A DNA stretch of 64,000 nucleotides from Paenibacillus brasilensis (GTDB lineage Bacteria; Bacillota; Bacilli; Paenibacillales; Paenibacillaceae), in the NCBI RefSeq assembly GCF_009363115.1, contig NZ_CP045298.1, forward strand, positions 620,001 to 684,000, read 5' to 3'. Below the pieces are notes generated by a model. The model did no database searches. It saw nothing but the letters and a program-made list of their open reading frames with translations, and was not told where the DNA came from. Positions 1-10,444 of this stretch are shown piece by piece. The position numbers and the translations under genes were made by a program. The first letter of the stretch is position 1, and the number at the start of each line of letters is the position of its first letter.

Positions 1-326
1 TTTCTTCCATATCCGGTCATATCATCGTCCCCACCACAGCCGTATATAGCGCCACGAAGTTTGCGGTAAGAGCGATTTCGGAAGGATTGCGGCAGGAGGA
101 ATCCCCCGAGTTCGGCATCCGCTCCACCATTATTTCCCCCGGTGTCGTGAAGACCGAATTGCTGAATAGCGTCACCAGTCCCGAAGTCATCGGTATGTCC
201 GATTGGATTCGCAGCCTTAGCATTTCTCCGGACCGAATCGCCCATGCGATTGCGTACGCGATCAACGAGCCGGACGACACTTCAATCAACGAAATGATTA
301 TCCGTCCGACGATTCAGTCTTCGTAA
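1..326 (+). CDS. SDR family oxidoreductase, C-terminal part (cut by window start)
   Basis: The reading frame is open from the first bases to a TAA at 324-326, so this is the 3' part of a gene that begins outside the window. The visible protein starts with a serine-rich strand followed by the short-chain dehydrogenase active-site motif YSATK (about codons 15-19 of the visible part), then ISEGLR and the SPGVVKTEL loop that follows the catalytic helix in this family. The ending closely resembles the complete SDR encoded at 57221-57958 (same ISPD and VNEIVVRPT-like end), so the two look like paralogues. NAD(P)-dependent oxidoreductase of unknown substrate; the cofactor-binding half cannot be seen. 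Confidence 0.85.
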   Translation, partial: SSISGHIIVPTTAVYSATKFAVRAISEGLRQEESPEFGIRSTIISPGVVKTELLNSVTSPEVIGMSDWIRSLSISPDRIAHAIAYAINEPDDTSINEMIIRPTIQSS

Positions 327-387
327 GCATAGATACATCTACATCGATTCGAATTGCATCACTTCATCCCTGAGGAGGACATTTAAG

Positions 388-1209
388 ATGAGTAAGGTAT
401 GGTTTATTACAGGAAGTTCCAAGGGCTTCGGAAGACATTTTGTCGAACAGTTGATCGAAAAAGAGGATAAGGTGGTCGCCACGGCGCGAAACCCGCAAGC
501 GCTGGCTGATTTGAAAAGCAAAGCTCCCGAACAAGTGCATCTGGTCGCTCTGGATGTGACGGACAAAGCGCAAGTTGAACAAGCGGTGAAGGAAGCGGTT
601 AAGGCGTTCGGCACGATTGATATCGTCGTGAACAATGCCGGCTACGCGCTAAGTGCCATGCTGGAGGAAGCATCGGACGAGCAAATCCGGCATCAATTCG
701 AAGTCAATGTGTTCGGCTTGCTCCATGTGGTTCGCGCTACGCTCCCCATATTCCGGCGTCAACGCTCCGGTCACTATATCAACATGTCGTCCTTCCTTGG
801 AACGATGGGCGTACCGATGGTCGGATACTACTCGGCGACGAAATTCGCGGTCGAAGGCATCTCTGAGTCCATGTCCCGCGAGCTTCAGCCGTTCGGAATC
901 AAAACTACCGCCGTGGAACCAAGCCAATTCGCTACGGACTTCGCCGGCAGTTCGATGGTGCTCGCCGACAGAATGCCCGAATACGACATTGTATACGAAT
1001 CGATGGAAAAAAGCGGAATGGTTTGGACGCCCGGAGATCCTGCCAAAGGGGTTAAGGCGATCATTTCGATGTCGGAGAGTTCCGAACCTCCCGTTCACTT
1101 CCCAGTAGGTGCCGACGCGACCTACGGTACCCGGCAAAACTTCCAAGGCAGAATCGACGAAGCAGTAGCCTGGGAAGCGCTGGCGCTGAACACCGCCATT
1201 GAGGCGTAA
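388..1209 (+). CDS. SDR family NAD(P)-dependent oxidoreductase
   Basis: Complete 273-residue classical short-chain dehydrogenase. The cofactor loop TGSSKGFG is at residues 8-15, the structural NNAG motif at 82-85, the catalytic serines around 134-135 and the YSATK active site at 148-152. The ATG at 388 is preceded by a strong GAGGAGG ribosome binding site about ten bases upstream. It lies 61 bp after another SDR gene on the same strand, so the two may be co-transcribed. The C-terminal extension with a conserved-looking GRIDEAVAW stretch is typical of the SDR subgroup often labelled oxidoreductase or short-chain dehydrogenase in Bacillales. The substrate cannot be told from sequence. Confidence 0.9.
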   Translation: MSKVWFITGSSKGFGRHFVEQLIEKEDKVVATARNPQALADLKSKAPEQVHLVALDVTDKAQVEQAVKEAVKAFGTIDIVVNNAGYALSAMLEEASDEQIRHQFEVNVFGLLHVVRATLPIFRRQRSGHYINMSSFLGTMGVPMVGYYSATKFAVEGISESMSRELQPFGIKTTAVEPSQFATDFAGSSMVLADRMPEYDIVYESMEKSGMVWTPGDPAKGVKAIISMSESSEPPVHFPVGADATYGTRQNFQGRIDEAVAWEALALNTAIEA

Positions 1210-1390
1210 GTATATGTTGTCTGCCATCCAATACGAAGGAAACCTATTCGCAAGTTCGTGCCATATGCAATGTGGATAGTACAGAAGAACCGATAGGGGT
1301 GGCTTTCTTCTATTAAAATTAAAAGCAAAAAAACAAAATATTCCCACAATATATTACTAGAAAACCAGGTTGGGACCTTAGAAAGTAAAA

Positions 1391-1411
1391 GGGAGCCTGT
1401 TTGTGGCTCCC
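1391..1411 (-). terminator. Rho-independent terminator of the chemotaxis receptor gene
   Basis: GGGAGCC and GGCTCCC form a perfect 7-bp stem with a 7-base loop. On the minus strand the hairpin is followed by TTTTACTTTC, so it fits termination of the minus-strand receptor gene that stops at 1464. The rest of 1210-1463 shows no convincing gene. Confidence 0.75.
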
Positions 1412-1463
1412 CAACATTGAAATCAGCCCTTCATAGGGAATACCACTCTCCCTACTGGCTTCG

Positions 1464-3210
1464 TTAAATTTTAAAGCCTTCGACCAGTTCATTCAGTCGG
1501 GCAGCGCTTCCCTTCACCTGATCGGACTGCTGTGCCACTTCAAGAGACTTTTCCGCCGAAGAAACCATATTCTCAGCAATGTGCTGGGTAGAAACGGCGG
1601 ATTGTTCACTGGCTGTTGCGATCTCATGGATCGCTCTCACCATGGTTTGGATCGTTGCATTCACCTGCTTAGAGGTAGCGTTCAAATCATTAACTGTATT
1701 CGTATGCTCAACGACATCATTGTAATATTGTTCTGCCGTATCCTCCAGCAGCTGATAATCCTTGCCCACCTGGGCTTGCAGGAAGTGCAGCAATTCTTCA
1801 GCATTAGTTGTCAGATTGGCTACAGATTGTACAACCTCTTGCGTAACACTCTGGATTTGGTCCACCGCCTGCCTGGACCCATCTGCCAACTTGCGAATCT
1901 CGTTAGCCACAACCGCAAATCCCCGGCCTGACTCACCGGCACGAGCCGCTTCAATGGATGCATTTAGAGCCAGCAAATTACGTTTGCGCCGTTATTTCCA
2001 GAATAGACTGGGAGAGTATGCGAATTTGGTATACCGCTTTGGCTTGTTCCAGCGCTTCCTTCATCTTTTCACTGGTCTTCCGGTAAATCTCTTTGGACGC
2101 TTTATTGGACTCACTAGCCTCATGCTTTAACGCTTCGGCCTTTAGGCTTGTATCATAGGCAGACCGCGCTCTTTCTTGAGTTTTAACCGAAATGTACTCT
2201 GCCGCCCGCTGCATTTCACCCGCAGAATGATTCATGTTTTCTGTATATGCCGAAGTCTCCTCCATCGCTGCAGACAGCTGTTCGACCGTAGCTGATACGT
2301 CTCTAATCCGCTCATTGAGATCTGTCATATTATGATTCGTCTGGTCACTTAGCTGATTAATTTGGCGAGGTTCATTGATAACTCCCGTAATAACCATCGA
2401 GGTTGAATCTGTCATTTGCTGAATGGCACACGCAATGACAGCGATTTCGTTATTTCCCTTGAGCAGAGACGGATCCAGTGCTGCTGTTAAATTTCCCTGG
2501 GTAATCTCTTCACAGTATTTCGTGATGGCGCTCATCCGAGAACGAATATTCCGAATGGTCGAAAAGGAGATCATACTAAGGACAGCCAGCACCAGGGCCA
2601 GAATCACAATCAAAATAATCGTGCGCATGTTAATCTCATTTTGCGTATTTTGATATAAGTTGGCCGATTGCTCATTATTGTAATCAGAAATATCAGTCAG
2701 TATCTTAACAATTGCCGTACTAGATGTATTAATCCGGCCTCTCTCTTCCTTGTCATACGTTCCAGTATTTTTTTTGACTGCCATGATCTGCTCAATATCC
2801 TGATAATATGTGTTTATACTGCTTCTTAGTTCCTCGTATAATTTCTGTTCCTGCGAGTCGAGATTTTTTTGCGAGAATTTACTTAACCCTGATGAAACAC
2901 TGTCCTTCCCCTTCTGTACCTGCTTATATTGTTTATCTGTGTATTCGTTATTATCAAGTACTTTGGTATAGTTGGCCCGCATGTTATAAAAATCACTTTT
3001 TACTTCCAGAATATTCGTTTGGTGCTGAAAGCGATCCACATACAAAATACCTTGGCCCTCTTTGGCTTGATACATGCCGAAAGCCCCTACCAACGATACA
3101 ATGAGCAACCCCACCAAGCTGATCATGATCATGGAGACCATCGTTGTCGTGACCTTTAAATCTCTAAATCCTTTTACTTTTTTAGTGCTGTCTGATAGTT
3201 TTGTTCACAT
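1464..3210 (-). pseudogene. Methyl-accepting chemotaxis protein, frameshifted
   Basis: Two minus-strand frames make one receptor. Frame 1978-3141 carries a transmembrane helix, an extracellular sensing domain with long helices, a second transmembrane helix around residues 170-195, a HAMP domain and the first part of the cytoplasmic signalling coiled coil, ending ITAQT and then a stop. Frame 1464-1976 resumes [19 protein letters not shown], the hairpin tip of the MCP signalling domain, and continues to the end. Removing one base (the A at 1980 on the plus strand) joins them as ITAQT-NLLALN. Upstream, the natural start looks like the ATG at 3208-3210, which follows a good GGAGGAG site but is followed directly by TGA; without that stop the frame runs into MVSMIMI with a basic N-terminal stretch. 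Two independent lesions suggest a true pseudogene, though each could be a sequencing error. Confidence 0.85.
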
Positions 3211-3493
3211 CAAAACTCCTCCAGTCGTCTATGTATAATAGATCACGCTGCTCCCATAAACACTATCCCCCAAACCATAAGAATTAAGAGATTACACCGT
3301 GATGATATATATATCGGTAGAAAGCACTTAATTTTATAAGAGAAATAACATTACTGCTAAAATAAAGAATATTCATTCAATGATAGTGAGCTTGGAACAG
3401 ACCAAATATGTCTATGAATTTAGGTACTCATGAGCTTGGAAAATTTGCTAAACTAGAAGAGAATAAACTCAGAATAATAGGAGAGAACGTATA

Positions 3494-4072
3494 GTGACAA
3501 ACCTGCAAAATCAAAAACAAGTGTATATCATCCATGGCTATACTGCTTCACCATCCGATCATTGGTTTCCTTGGCTACAAGACAAGCTACAGGAAGATGG
3601 CGTTTCTGTAGCTATATTGGATATGCCCAACTCGCAAGCTCCCCGGCTTCATGAGTGGACCCAACATTTATTATCAAGTATTGAGGTTCTACATAAAGAT
3701 ACCTATTTTGTTGGCCATAGCTTGGGGTGTGTTTCCATATTAAGATATTTACAGCAAGTAAGTATCTCAGAGCCACTCGGTGGTCTTGTCTTCGTCTCCG
3801 GTTTTACCGATCCAGTGCCAACCCTGCCGTCATTAGATGAGTTTACAAGGGAACAGTTGGATTATAAGCAAATCATGGATTCGGCAAAGATGCGTACAGT
3901 TATTGCTGCAAAGGATGACACGATTGTCCCCTTTGTATTAAGTAAGAAACTAGCGCAAGATATCCAAGCTGATTTTCACGAGGTAGAACACGGAGGCCAC
4001 TTTTTAGAGCGCGACGGTTTTACTTCCTTACCCATTGCATATCAAGTTTTAATGGATATGATCAAGAATTGA
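3494..4072 (+). CDS. RBBP9/YdeN-type serine hydrolase (alpha/beta hydrolase)
   Basis: A 192-residue protein of the RBBP9/YdeN family of small serine hydrolases. The HGYTASP oxyanion-side loop is at residues 14-20, the nucleophile elbow GHSLG at 74-78 (Ser76), a likely catalytic Asp at 141-142 in AAKDDTIVP and the histidine in GGHF (His169). The length fits the family. The start is a GTG at 3494 preceded by a GGAGAG site. It stands alone on the plus strand and is followed by a strong terminator. The physiological substrate of the bacterial family is unknown. Confidence 0.88.
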   Translation: MTNLQNQKQVYIIHGYTASPSDHWFPWLQDKLQEDGVSVAILDMPNSQAPRLHEWTQHLLSSIEVLHKDTYFVGHSLGCVSILRYLQQVSISEPLGGLVFVSGFTDPVPTLPSLDEFTREQLDYKQIMDSAKMRTVIAAKDDTIVPFVLSKKLAQDIQADFHEVEHGGHFLERDGFTSLPIAYQVLMDMIKN

Positions 4073-4096
4073 ACCGCTGCTTTACTCTAACGCAAA

Positions 4097-4139
4097 ATAC
4101 CCCATCGCTTATATTAAGCAATGGGGTATGCTCTTTTTT
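4097..4139. terminator. Bidirectional terminator between hydrolase and prenyltransferase genes
   Basis: ATACCCCAT and ATGGGGTAT flank a CGCTTA/TAAGCA extension, making a long stem at 4097-4129, followed on the plus strand by CTCTTTTTTA and on the minus strand by TATTTTGCG. It sits between two convergent genes and its T-tract overlaps the stop codon of the minus-strand gene (4138). Confidence 0.85.
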
Positions 4140-6567
4140 AACGGTCCCGATTAACCATATAATTCATTAAATGCTTCAAAAAAGCGGTGTTGCGGGGCAC
4201 CTCTTTCAACGCTTCCATAGCAAGACAATAGTGTTCCCACATCTCTTTGCTGGCACCTTCCTGACCCAGGATGGACACGAAATTCGAATTATTATTTTCA
4301 GAATCCTTGCCAATAGGTTTCCCAAGTAAGAGCAGATCTCCCTCCACATCAAGCAAATCATCTTTAATCTGAAAGGCAATCCCCGCATGGTAAGCGAATT
4401 TCTTCAAAGCAGCAATTTCCGGCTCCTTGACCTGTGCGAGCATGGCAGGCATAACCAGACAAGCCTCAAATGCTACTCCTGTTTTATAAAAGCACACCAT
4501 ATTTAGCTGCTTCAATGTCAATGCCTTTCCTTTTGAATCCAGATCCATCGCCTGCCCCATACACATATCCTCTGCCTTTTGAGCCGAGTATTGTATCAAG
4601 GCAAGTACAGTCTCAGCATTGAATTGGTCAAGTGACGATTGTTCTCCAATTGCTTTCTGGATCAGATACAGACCGGTTAATTCCGCCGTAGCGCTATTGT
4701 GCATCTGATGTAAAGTCAGACGTCCTCTGCGGGTGGATGCATTATCTTGGGTTGGCAGATCATCAAAGATCAGGGATGCGGTATGCATATACTCCAATGA
4801 TCTCAGCAGTGGCACGATTGCTGATGGGTCCAGTCCATATTCGTTTACGCCCATCACCCAAGTTAATATAGGCCGTATGCGTTTCCCATCCCCTTCGAGA
4901 CTGTAATTTGCAGCATCGATAAGCTGTTTTTTCATCGCCGGAATCCCTTGCGGTTTGGGAATTTTCAATTGGTTGTTAATCTGATGGCGAGCTGTTTTGA
5001 GTGTATTAAAAAAATCTTCCTTTTCTCTCGAATCGTTTTTCAGATAGGTAATCATCTGGTCCCGAAGCAGCTTATCGAAGAAATCAACATCATCTGCTTT
5101 TTGCACCATCTGCTGGATGAGACGATTGAATTCCGGATTTCCGGATGCAAAGATCCCCATGATCTCGTTATACTTTTCAGTACCTACACGTTCTTTGTAA
5201 CGTTTGAGTCCATTCATTGCACGATCCAGTATCACCTCACGGGCCATAGCATCAGAATCATACACGTTGTGGATCAAGTAGGAAATGACCACCCAGTATA
5301 ATTCAAAGGGGTTGATAAGATCCGAACGCTTGTCATGATATTTTAAATAGTAGGTGTAGGGTGTTACCGCACCCTCTCTCATATCGTCAACCATATCCGC
5401 AAAATCATCAGCTAACTGGTTATAGATACCATAAAAGAATGTTCGTTGCTCAAAGCCCTCATTCTCTGGAGCACCAATCACAGAACGAGCAATCAATCGG
5501 GAAGAAGAAGATTTTAAAATGACAGGTATATAAAGCTCTTCATTGGTGTAACCAGCTCGTGTCAGGACCTTCACGCGGTCGATATCCTGAGAATGAAAAA
5601 AGACATAGGACTGCTCGAAAAATGTTTGCTGTGTGTCCGGCCGCTGATGTTCCTTAATATACTCAAAAGCATCCGAGAGCTCCGAATGTATGTATTGAAT
5701 TAACTTCATATTATTTCCGGTCCAATCGCCCAACTCAGGCACTGATCCCGTGAGAAGAGCGGCACGTATCATGCGGGAGTATTGTTCTTTCTCTTGAGCG
5801 GTCAATACCTGGGAATCGAGAAGATCATCAATGAAAGGGTAAGTTAGACCATAGGAATAACCAAGCCTGATGGCTTCATCCAGTCTGCGAGTACGTTCCG
5901 CAGCTGATACTTTATCGTCCATTTCTTCCATCACATGCAGAATAACCCCAATTATGATCTTAATCAGTTTGCGCTGGGCTTGCTCTGCATCCATTTCCTT
6001 TGGAATATGGGAGGATACGGATCTAAGTTTGTTGATTACCCAGATCGTGGCGGTTTCTATGCCTTCCTTCTGGGCCCACCGATACAACCCGGCCAAATTC
6101 ATAAATGCTGGCTGGTCTCCCCCGTTTTCAGTGGTGGATTGAATCAAGTGTTTTTTTATGTCAACAATGGCATGCTGAATCCGGAGCTGTGTGTCAGGAG
6201 AATTCAGAGCTTTGCCTAAATCCCTCATATAAATATAGGAGACGCTTCGATCCAGGTAAGCATCCAATTTGCCTGTATAATTCAGCCATTGAATGTATCT
6301 GTGATAATCCCGAGTATCAGGTTTTCTCTGGGTCCGCGAAAAAAAAGATAACCATGAAGAATGATGAATATGATTCATTTTCCACATTTGAATATCCTCT
6401 GTCAGAGTAGTCACATAAGTCTTGTCTCTGACCTGTGTATAAAGTGATGCAAAATACTGAGCGGCCTTCTGCTCAGCTTGCTGATATCCTTTATCGGCAT
6501 GATTAATAAATTTCTCATTCATACAATGCATTACCTCAACTTCTATTTTTGTTAAACATGGTTGCAT
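4138..6567 (-). CDS. Two-domain isoprenoid enzyme: terpene-synthase-like N-terminal domain fused to polyprenyl synthetase
   Basis: Predicted 809-residue soluble protein. The C-terminal ~290 residues are a trans-prenyltransferase of the FPP/GGPP synthase family: GKRIRP at 561-566, first aspartate-rich motif DDLPTQD at 602-608, QAMDLD near 672-677 and second motif KDDLLD at 735-740. These enzymes join isopentenyl diphosphate to allylic diphosphates using magnesium. The N-terminal ~500 residues are all-helical and carry DDLLD at 247-251 and ADDFADMVDDMREG at 386-399, which resemble metal-binding motifs of class I terpene synthases; this domain is unassigned. A bifunctional chain-elongation and cyclisation (or head-to-head condensation) enzyme is an inference. 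Start is uncertain: ATG codons follow at residues 13 and 16, and the third has an AGGT site about ten bases upstream. The gene stands alone, so product genes are not visible nearby. Confidence 0.8.
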   Translation of the reverse strand: MQPCLTKIEVEVMHCMNEKFINHADKGYQQAEQKAAQYFASLYTQVRDKTYVTTLTEDIQMWKMNHIHHSSWLSFFSRTQRKPDTRDYHRYIQWLNYTGKLDAYLDRSVSYIYMRDLGKALNSPDTQLRIQHAIVDIKKHLIQSTTENGGDQPAFMNLAGLYRWAQKEGIETATIWVINKLRSVSSHIPKEMDAEQAQRKLIKIIIGVILHVMEEMDDKVSAAERTRRLDEAIRLGYSYGLTYPFIDDLLDSQVLTAQEKEQYSRMIRAALLTGSVPELGDWTGNNMKLIQYIHSELSDAFEYIKEHQRPDTQQTFFEQSYVFFHSQDIDRVKVLTRAGYTNEELYIPVILKSSSSRLIARSVIGAPENEGFEQRTFFYGIYNQLADDFADMVDDMREGAVTPYTYYLKYHDKRSDLINPFELYWVVISYLIHNVYDSDAMAREVILDRAMNGLKRYKERVGTEKYNEIMGIFASGNPEFNRLIQQMVQKADDVDFFDKLLRDQMITYLKNDSREKEDFFNTLKTARHQINNQLKIPKPQGIPAMKKQLIDAANYSLEGDGKRIRPILTWVMGVNEYGLDPSAIVPLLRSLEYMHTASLIFDDLPTQDNASTRRGRLTLHQMHNSATAELTGLYLIQKAIGEQSSLDQFNAETVLALIQYSAQKAEDMCMGQAMDLDSKGKALTLKQLNMVCFYKTGVAFEACLVMPAMLAQVKEPEIAALKKFAYHAGIAFQIKDDLLDVEGDLLLLGKPIGKDSENNNSNFVSILGQEGASKEMWEHYCLAMEALKEVPRNTAFLKHLMNYMVNRDR

Positions 6568-6692
6568 GTCTTCCCTGACGGGAACGGATTCGGATCATGT
6601 TTTTATCTTTATACGGGAAAGAATCAATGAGGTTACGAAATTATCATACTGCTTGACAAAATGCTCTCCTTGGTTTAATCAAGCCGATGTAA

Positions 6693-6721
6693 AAAGCCCC
6701 GGCGCTTAGCACCGGAGCTGG
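6693..6721 (-). terminator. Strong hairpin terminator on the minus strand
   Basis: On the minus strand AGCTCCGGTGC, loop TAA, GCGCCGGGGCT, then a run of T. It is GC-rich and well formed and would end minus-strand transcription coming from the rhamnosidase side. Confidence 0.7.
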
Positions 6722-6832
6722 TCACCATATGCTCCCTTCTTCGTAGGCGTTTCAATCACTTTTGCATCCACCAGTTCAGCAACTGTTAAAGTTTGTATGA
6801 TCATTCCCCTTTCAGTATTCCAATGCCCACTT

Positions 6833-7015
6833 TCAACCCGCGAACTGATTTTTGAAAACCTGCGTTTGATCTAAAATCACCCACTGATTCAGCTCGTCGT
6901 ATCCTTTTACATTTGCTGTGATCTGATGCTTCGGATACATCCACTCAGACGGCGTCTTTTTCAAGAATGTATCCTCCCTTTTGCCGGAGACAAAGGTGTC
7001 CCACAGCCTATCATT
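6833..7015 (-). pseudogene. Unidentified C-terminal gene remnant
   Basis: A 60-codon open minus-strand stretch with no start codon context and two stops just upstream. The visible peptide has a protein-like composition (contains EWMYPKHQI and DELNQWVILDQ) and ends in NQFAG before TGA. It lies between the rhamnosidase 3' end and a strong terminator, and looks like the last part of a gene whose 5' part was deleted. The family was not recognised. The remaining bases of 6568-7093 hold nothing else that can be named. Confidence 0.35.
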
Positions 7016-7093
7016 TCATCAGCCTTGAGCTTCTGAATTTGCAGCTATAACAAATATAGACGCCCGTTAGAATTGGACGTCCTTGTATATCCT

Positions 7094-9791
7094 TCATTTC
7101 CTCAACTGCTTGTTTCGGATATTTTGCGGGGTGGCGCCATACGCCATTTTGAACTTTTTATAGAAAAAGCTCATGCTGTTATATCCAACTTGTTTAAACG
7201 ACGGATATTGCATAGCAATGGTCTTCTGTAATGCATCCGGCTCCATAACTCCCGGAAGTGTAATTTCAGCGGTCGTATTATGCGGGACGTGAACCGTCAT
7301 CTGCATTTCTTCATTCACGATTTCCCAATGGACTTCAAGCGCACCATATGGCGTCTCCAGTTTCCCGTGGGCGGAAGTAAGATTAGCAGGCGGTTTGGGA
7401 GCTATTCGTGATTTTTTATAACCCGCTTCAAGCAGGTTGATTCCGGAAATATTTTGGTACATAAAGTCTCCAACCGAACCGTACGAATAGTGATTGAACG
7501 AATTCATATCCGTACTCCAGAACGAGCCGTCCACTTTGATGCTGTCCCAATGCTCCCACATGGTCGTCGCCCCCCGTTCAACCTGATAGAGCCATGAAGG
7601 ATAATCATTTTGAAATAAAATCTTGTAAGCTACATCCGCATAGCCATTGTTGGATAAAACCAGACATAGGTAGGGTGTGCCCACAAAGCCGGTGTCCAGA
7701 TGCATATCTTTTTTTTCTAAGAGCCGCACAAGCTCCTGAATCACTTGCTTTTTATATTTTTCCGGCACCAATCCGAAGTGCAAAGCCACAACCTGTGCAG
7801 TCTGGGTATTGGAGGTCAGTTGGCCAGCGTCATCGAAATAACGGTCCGCAAAAGCAGTTTTAATCCCCTCATGCAAGCTTCTATATGTGCTGTAATCGGT
7901 ATAACGATTAAGCAGTTTGGCCGTCTGCGCCAAAATATGAGTCGAATACGCAAAGTATGCAGTCGCTACCAGCGTTCCATCTGTGGCCCCAAAATAGCTT
8001 CCTTCCTCGCTATCCAGCGCCAGCCAGTCTCCAAGCTGCAAGCCGGTATCCCAAAGATGTTCTTCGTTCCCCTGGGCGCGGATGTAGTCCACCCATGCTT
8101 TCATACTGTCATACTGCTGAGCTAAAATTTGCTTATCCCCATAGCATTGATATAGGGTCCACGGACATATAACCGCCGCGTCTCCCCATGCCGCCGTTGT
8201 TTTGTCCATGTTGTCGGCAAAGGTTCCTTTAAGAACATCCGGCACTACAAAAGGCACTGCCCCCATTCTCCAACTGGTTGTAAGCCAAATCCTTTAGCCA
8301 CTTTCGGAAGAATGAAGCCGCATTCATATTAAAGCTGGCCGTTCTGGCAAAAATCTGTGCATCACCGGTCCAGCCTAATCGTTCATCGCGCTGTGGGCAA
8401 TCGGTTGGCACATCCAGGAAGTTCCCCTTTTGCCCCCACACAATATTGTGCTGTAGTTGATTGAGCTTCGGGTCGGATGTCTCAAACCATCCGATCGTCT
8501 CCATGTCCGAATGCAAAACAACTCCCGTAAAATCTTCAATTGTAACGCCATCCGGGAAACCCTCAAGCTTCACATATTGAAAGCCTTGAAAAGTGAAATG
8601 TGGCCGAAATATCTCCGTCCCCTTCCCGCTGCAAATATACGTAATCTGCTGCGCTGCATCGCGAATATTATCCCTGTAAAAGTTCCCTTCCTGATCCAGC
8701 ACTTCACCATGAACCAGCTTCAAAACTGTACCTGCGGGAGCTTCAACTTTAAATTCCAGCCAGCCTACCATATTTTGACCCAAGTCAAGCACCAGCTCGC
8801 CTTTGGGGGTCCGAATGAGTTCAACAGGCTTCAATCGGTTCATCACACGGACAGGCTCGTTTTCCTGAGCAACCAGATGACTGAATGGGAACGGGACGAC
8901 CTGCATCTTTTTCCGTTCGGTTAAAGAGCTATGTTTGGCTGTCCCCTGTTCAAGTCGGGCATCATAGATTTCGCCGTTATAAATATCCGACATTAAAATG
9001 GCACAGCTCGTTTCCTCCCAGGAAGAATCAGAGCATATGAGCTCAGAACGGCCATCTTCATAGCTAATCTTCATTTGCAGCAGCAATGCATTCGTGTTCC
9101 CGTAGGTGTCCTTGCGCTTCTGCCAGCCCAGATAACCGCTATACCAGCCTTCACCCACCGTTGCTGTGATTTGATTATGTTGTTCTCGAATGGCAGCAGT
9201 CACGTCATAAGCCTGCACCTGGACACGATCGTTATAATCCGTCCATCCCGGGGTAAAGTAAGCATCGCCCACTCTTTGTCCATTTAGCTCCAGTTCATAC
9301 AGACCAAGGCTTGTAGCATAAATGACTGCTTTTATCACTTTTCCCTCAACGGAAAAGCACTTGGAAGCGGCAAAAGGAGCCCTTGTTTGAAACTGTTCAT
9401 TTATGCTCCGCTCTTTCACAGTGATCCACTGTGCCTTCCAGTCCTGCTCATAGAGCAGCCCCATTTCCCAAAAGCCGGACTCACTCCATTCCGATTCTTC
9501 CGGCTCCGTGTCACCCGCTCCCTGAGCCCATACTTTTACCCGATAATAATATCGTTGTCCTGATTCCAGCGGAGGACCTTCATATGGAAACAAAATGGAT
9601 TGATCCGAATAGGCAAAATGATTCCAGATCAGCGGTTCAAATGTGGGATGAACAGATACCTGCAATTGAAACCGTTTTTGGGAAACATATATTTTGTCAG
9701 ATTCAATCTGCCAACTTAACCGCGGCTTTAGACAACCTAGTCCAATCGGATTATTTAAATGTTCGCATCTAAGCGCTTTCACTTTTAGCAT
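7094..9791 (-). pseudogene. Alpha-L-rhamnosidase, GH78 (single frameshift)
   Basis: Two overlapping frames, 8229-9791 (520 codons) and 7094-8266 (390 codons), form one GH78 enzyme of roughly 895 residues that cleaves terminal alpha-L-rhamnose from glycosides. The first frame has the N-terminal beta-sandwich domains and then the catalytic-domain signature DCPQRDERLGW at 464-474, which carries the general acid region. The second has the rest of the (alpha/alpha)6 barrel with WEHWDS (237-242 of that frame), holding the likely base, and the C-terminal beta domain. The break is in a run of five C on the plus strand at 8260-8264: with four C the frame reads LENGAVPFVVPD. No signal peptide, so it would be cytoplasmic, matching oligosaccharide uptake. 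The ATG at 9791 has a GGGAGG site. Either a recent inactivation or a homopolymer base-call error. Confidence 0.88.
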
Positions 9792-9984
9792 TCTTATGTC
9801 CTCCCTGAGGTCTTCTTTTGTGTTCCTATACTCAAATTAAAACGCTTCCATTGATTGTGCGCAATGTTGTATCCCTGCATGTTATATGCTTGATTTACAG
9901 GTGTTGAAATTACAAACCTGATATCAAATCTTAAAATGGGTCTATTAGAAAAATATGTACGTTTGCAGAGCAGCTTCACACATA

Positions 9985-10027
9985 AAAAAGCCTGAATCCG
10001 TTTGGGACGGACTCAAGCTTGATTTTT
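9985..10027. terminator. Imperfect bidirectional hairpin terminator
   Basis: AAGCCTGAATCCGT pairs imperfectly with GACGGACTCAAGCTT; T-rich runs follow on both strands (ATTTTTA on plus, TTTTTTATG on minus). It lies in the gap between the rhamnosidase start and an IS3 relic. The gap 9792-9984 shows no gene. Confidence 0.55.
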
Positions 10028-10085
10028 ACTAAGAAAAAACTGCTCAAATAGAAAAAAAGGCAAGAAGGAAACGGAAGGTTCAGGG

Positions 10086-10413
10086 CATAGTGACCAAGGG
10101 TTTCAGTATACATCTCGTCAATATAACAAGCGTCTTAAAAGATACAAAATGATCGCCAGTATGTCCAGAAAGGGAAACTGTTGGGATAACGCATGTATGG
10201 AGAACTTCTTTAGCCATTTCAAATCGGAATGTTTTGATCGCTACACTTTTCGAACAGGTGAGGAAGTGAAACATGCTGTCCAAAGTTACATCCATTTCTA
10301 CAACCACCAACGTTTTCAACAGAAATTAAACAACCTAAACCCGTATGAATATCGGACTCAGGCTGCTTAATGTTGCTTTTTTATTACTGTCTACTTGACA
10401 GGGGTCAGTTCAT
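10086..10413 (+). mobile_element. IS3-family transposase tail and right end (relic)
   Basis: An open frame from 10086 to TAA at 10368-10370 begins HSDQGFQYTS and continues with the IS3 orfB signature GNCWDNACMENFFSHFKSE, which holds the last catalytic glutamate of the DDE triad, then FYNHQRFQ and PYEYR near the end. The first two thirds of the transposase are missing. After the stop, TGTCTACTTGACAGGGGTCA at about 10388 matches the outer end typical of IS3-group inverted repeats. It is a non-mobile relic. Confidence 0.85.
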
Positions 10414-10444
10414 TCATGAGGGGCGACTCTTTTTATCCTATTTT

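Noticed and set aside
649..1347. 232-codon minus-strand frame over the SDR gene
   Set aside because: The plus-strand SDR has all motifs; the minus frame is a codon-bias shadow.
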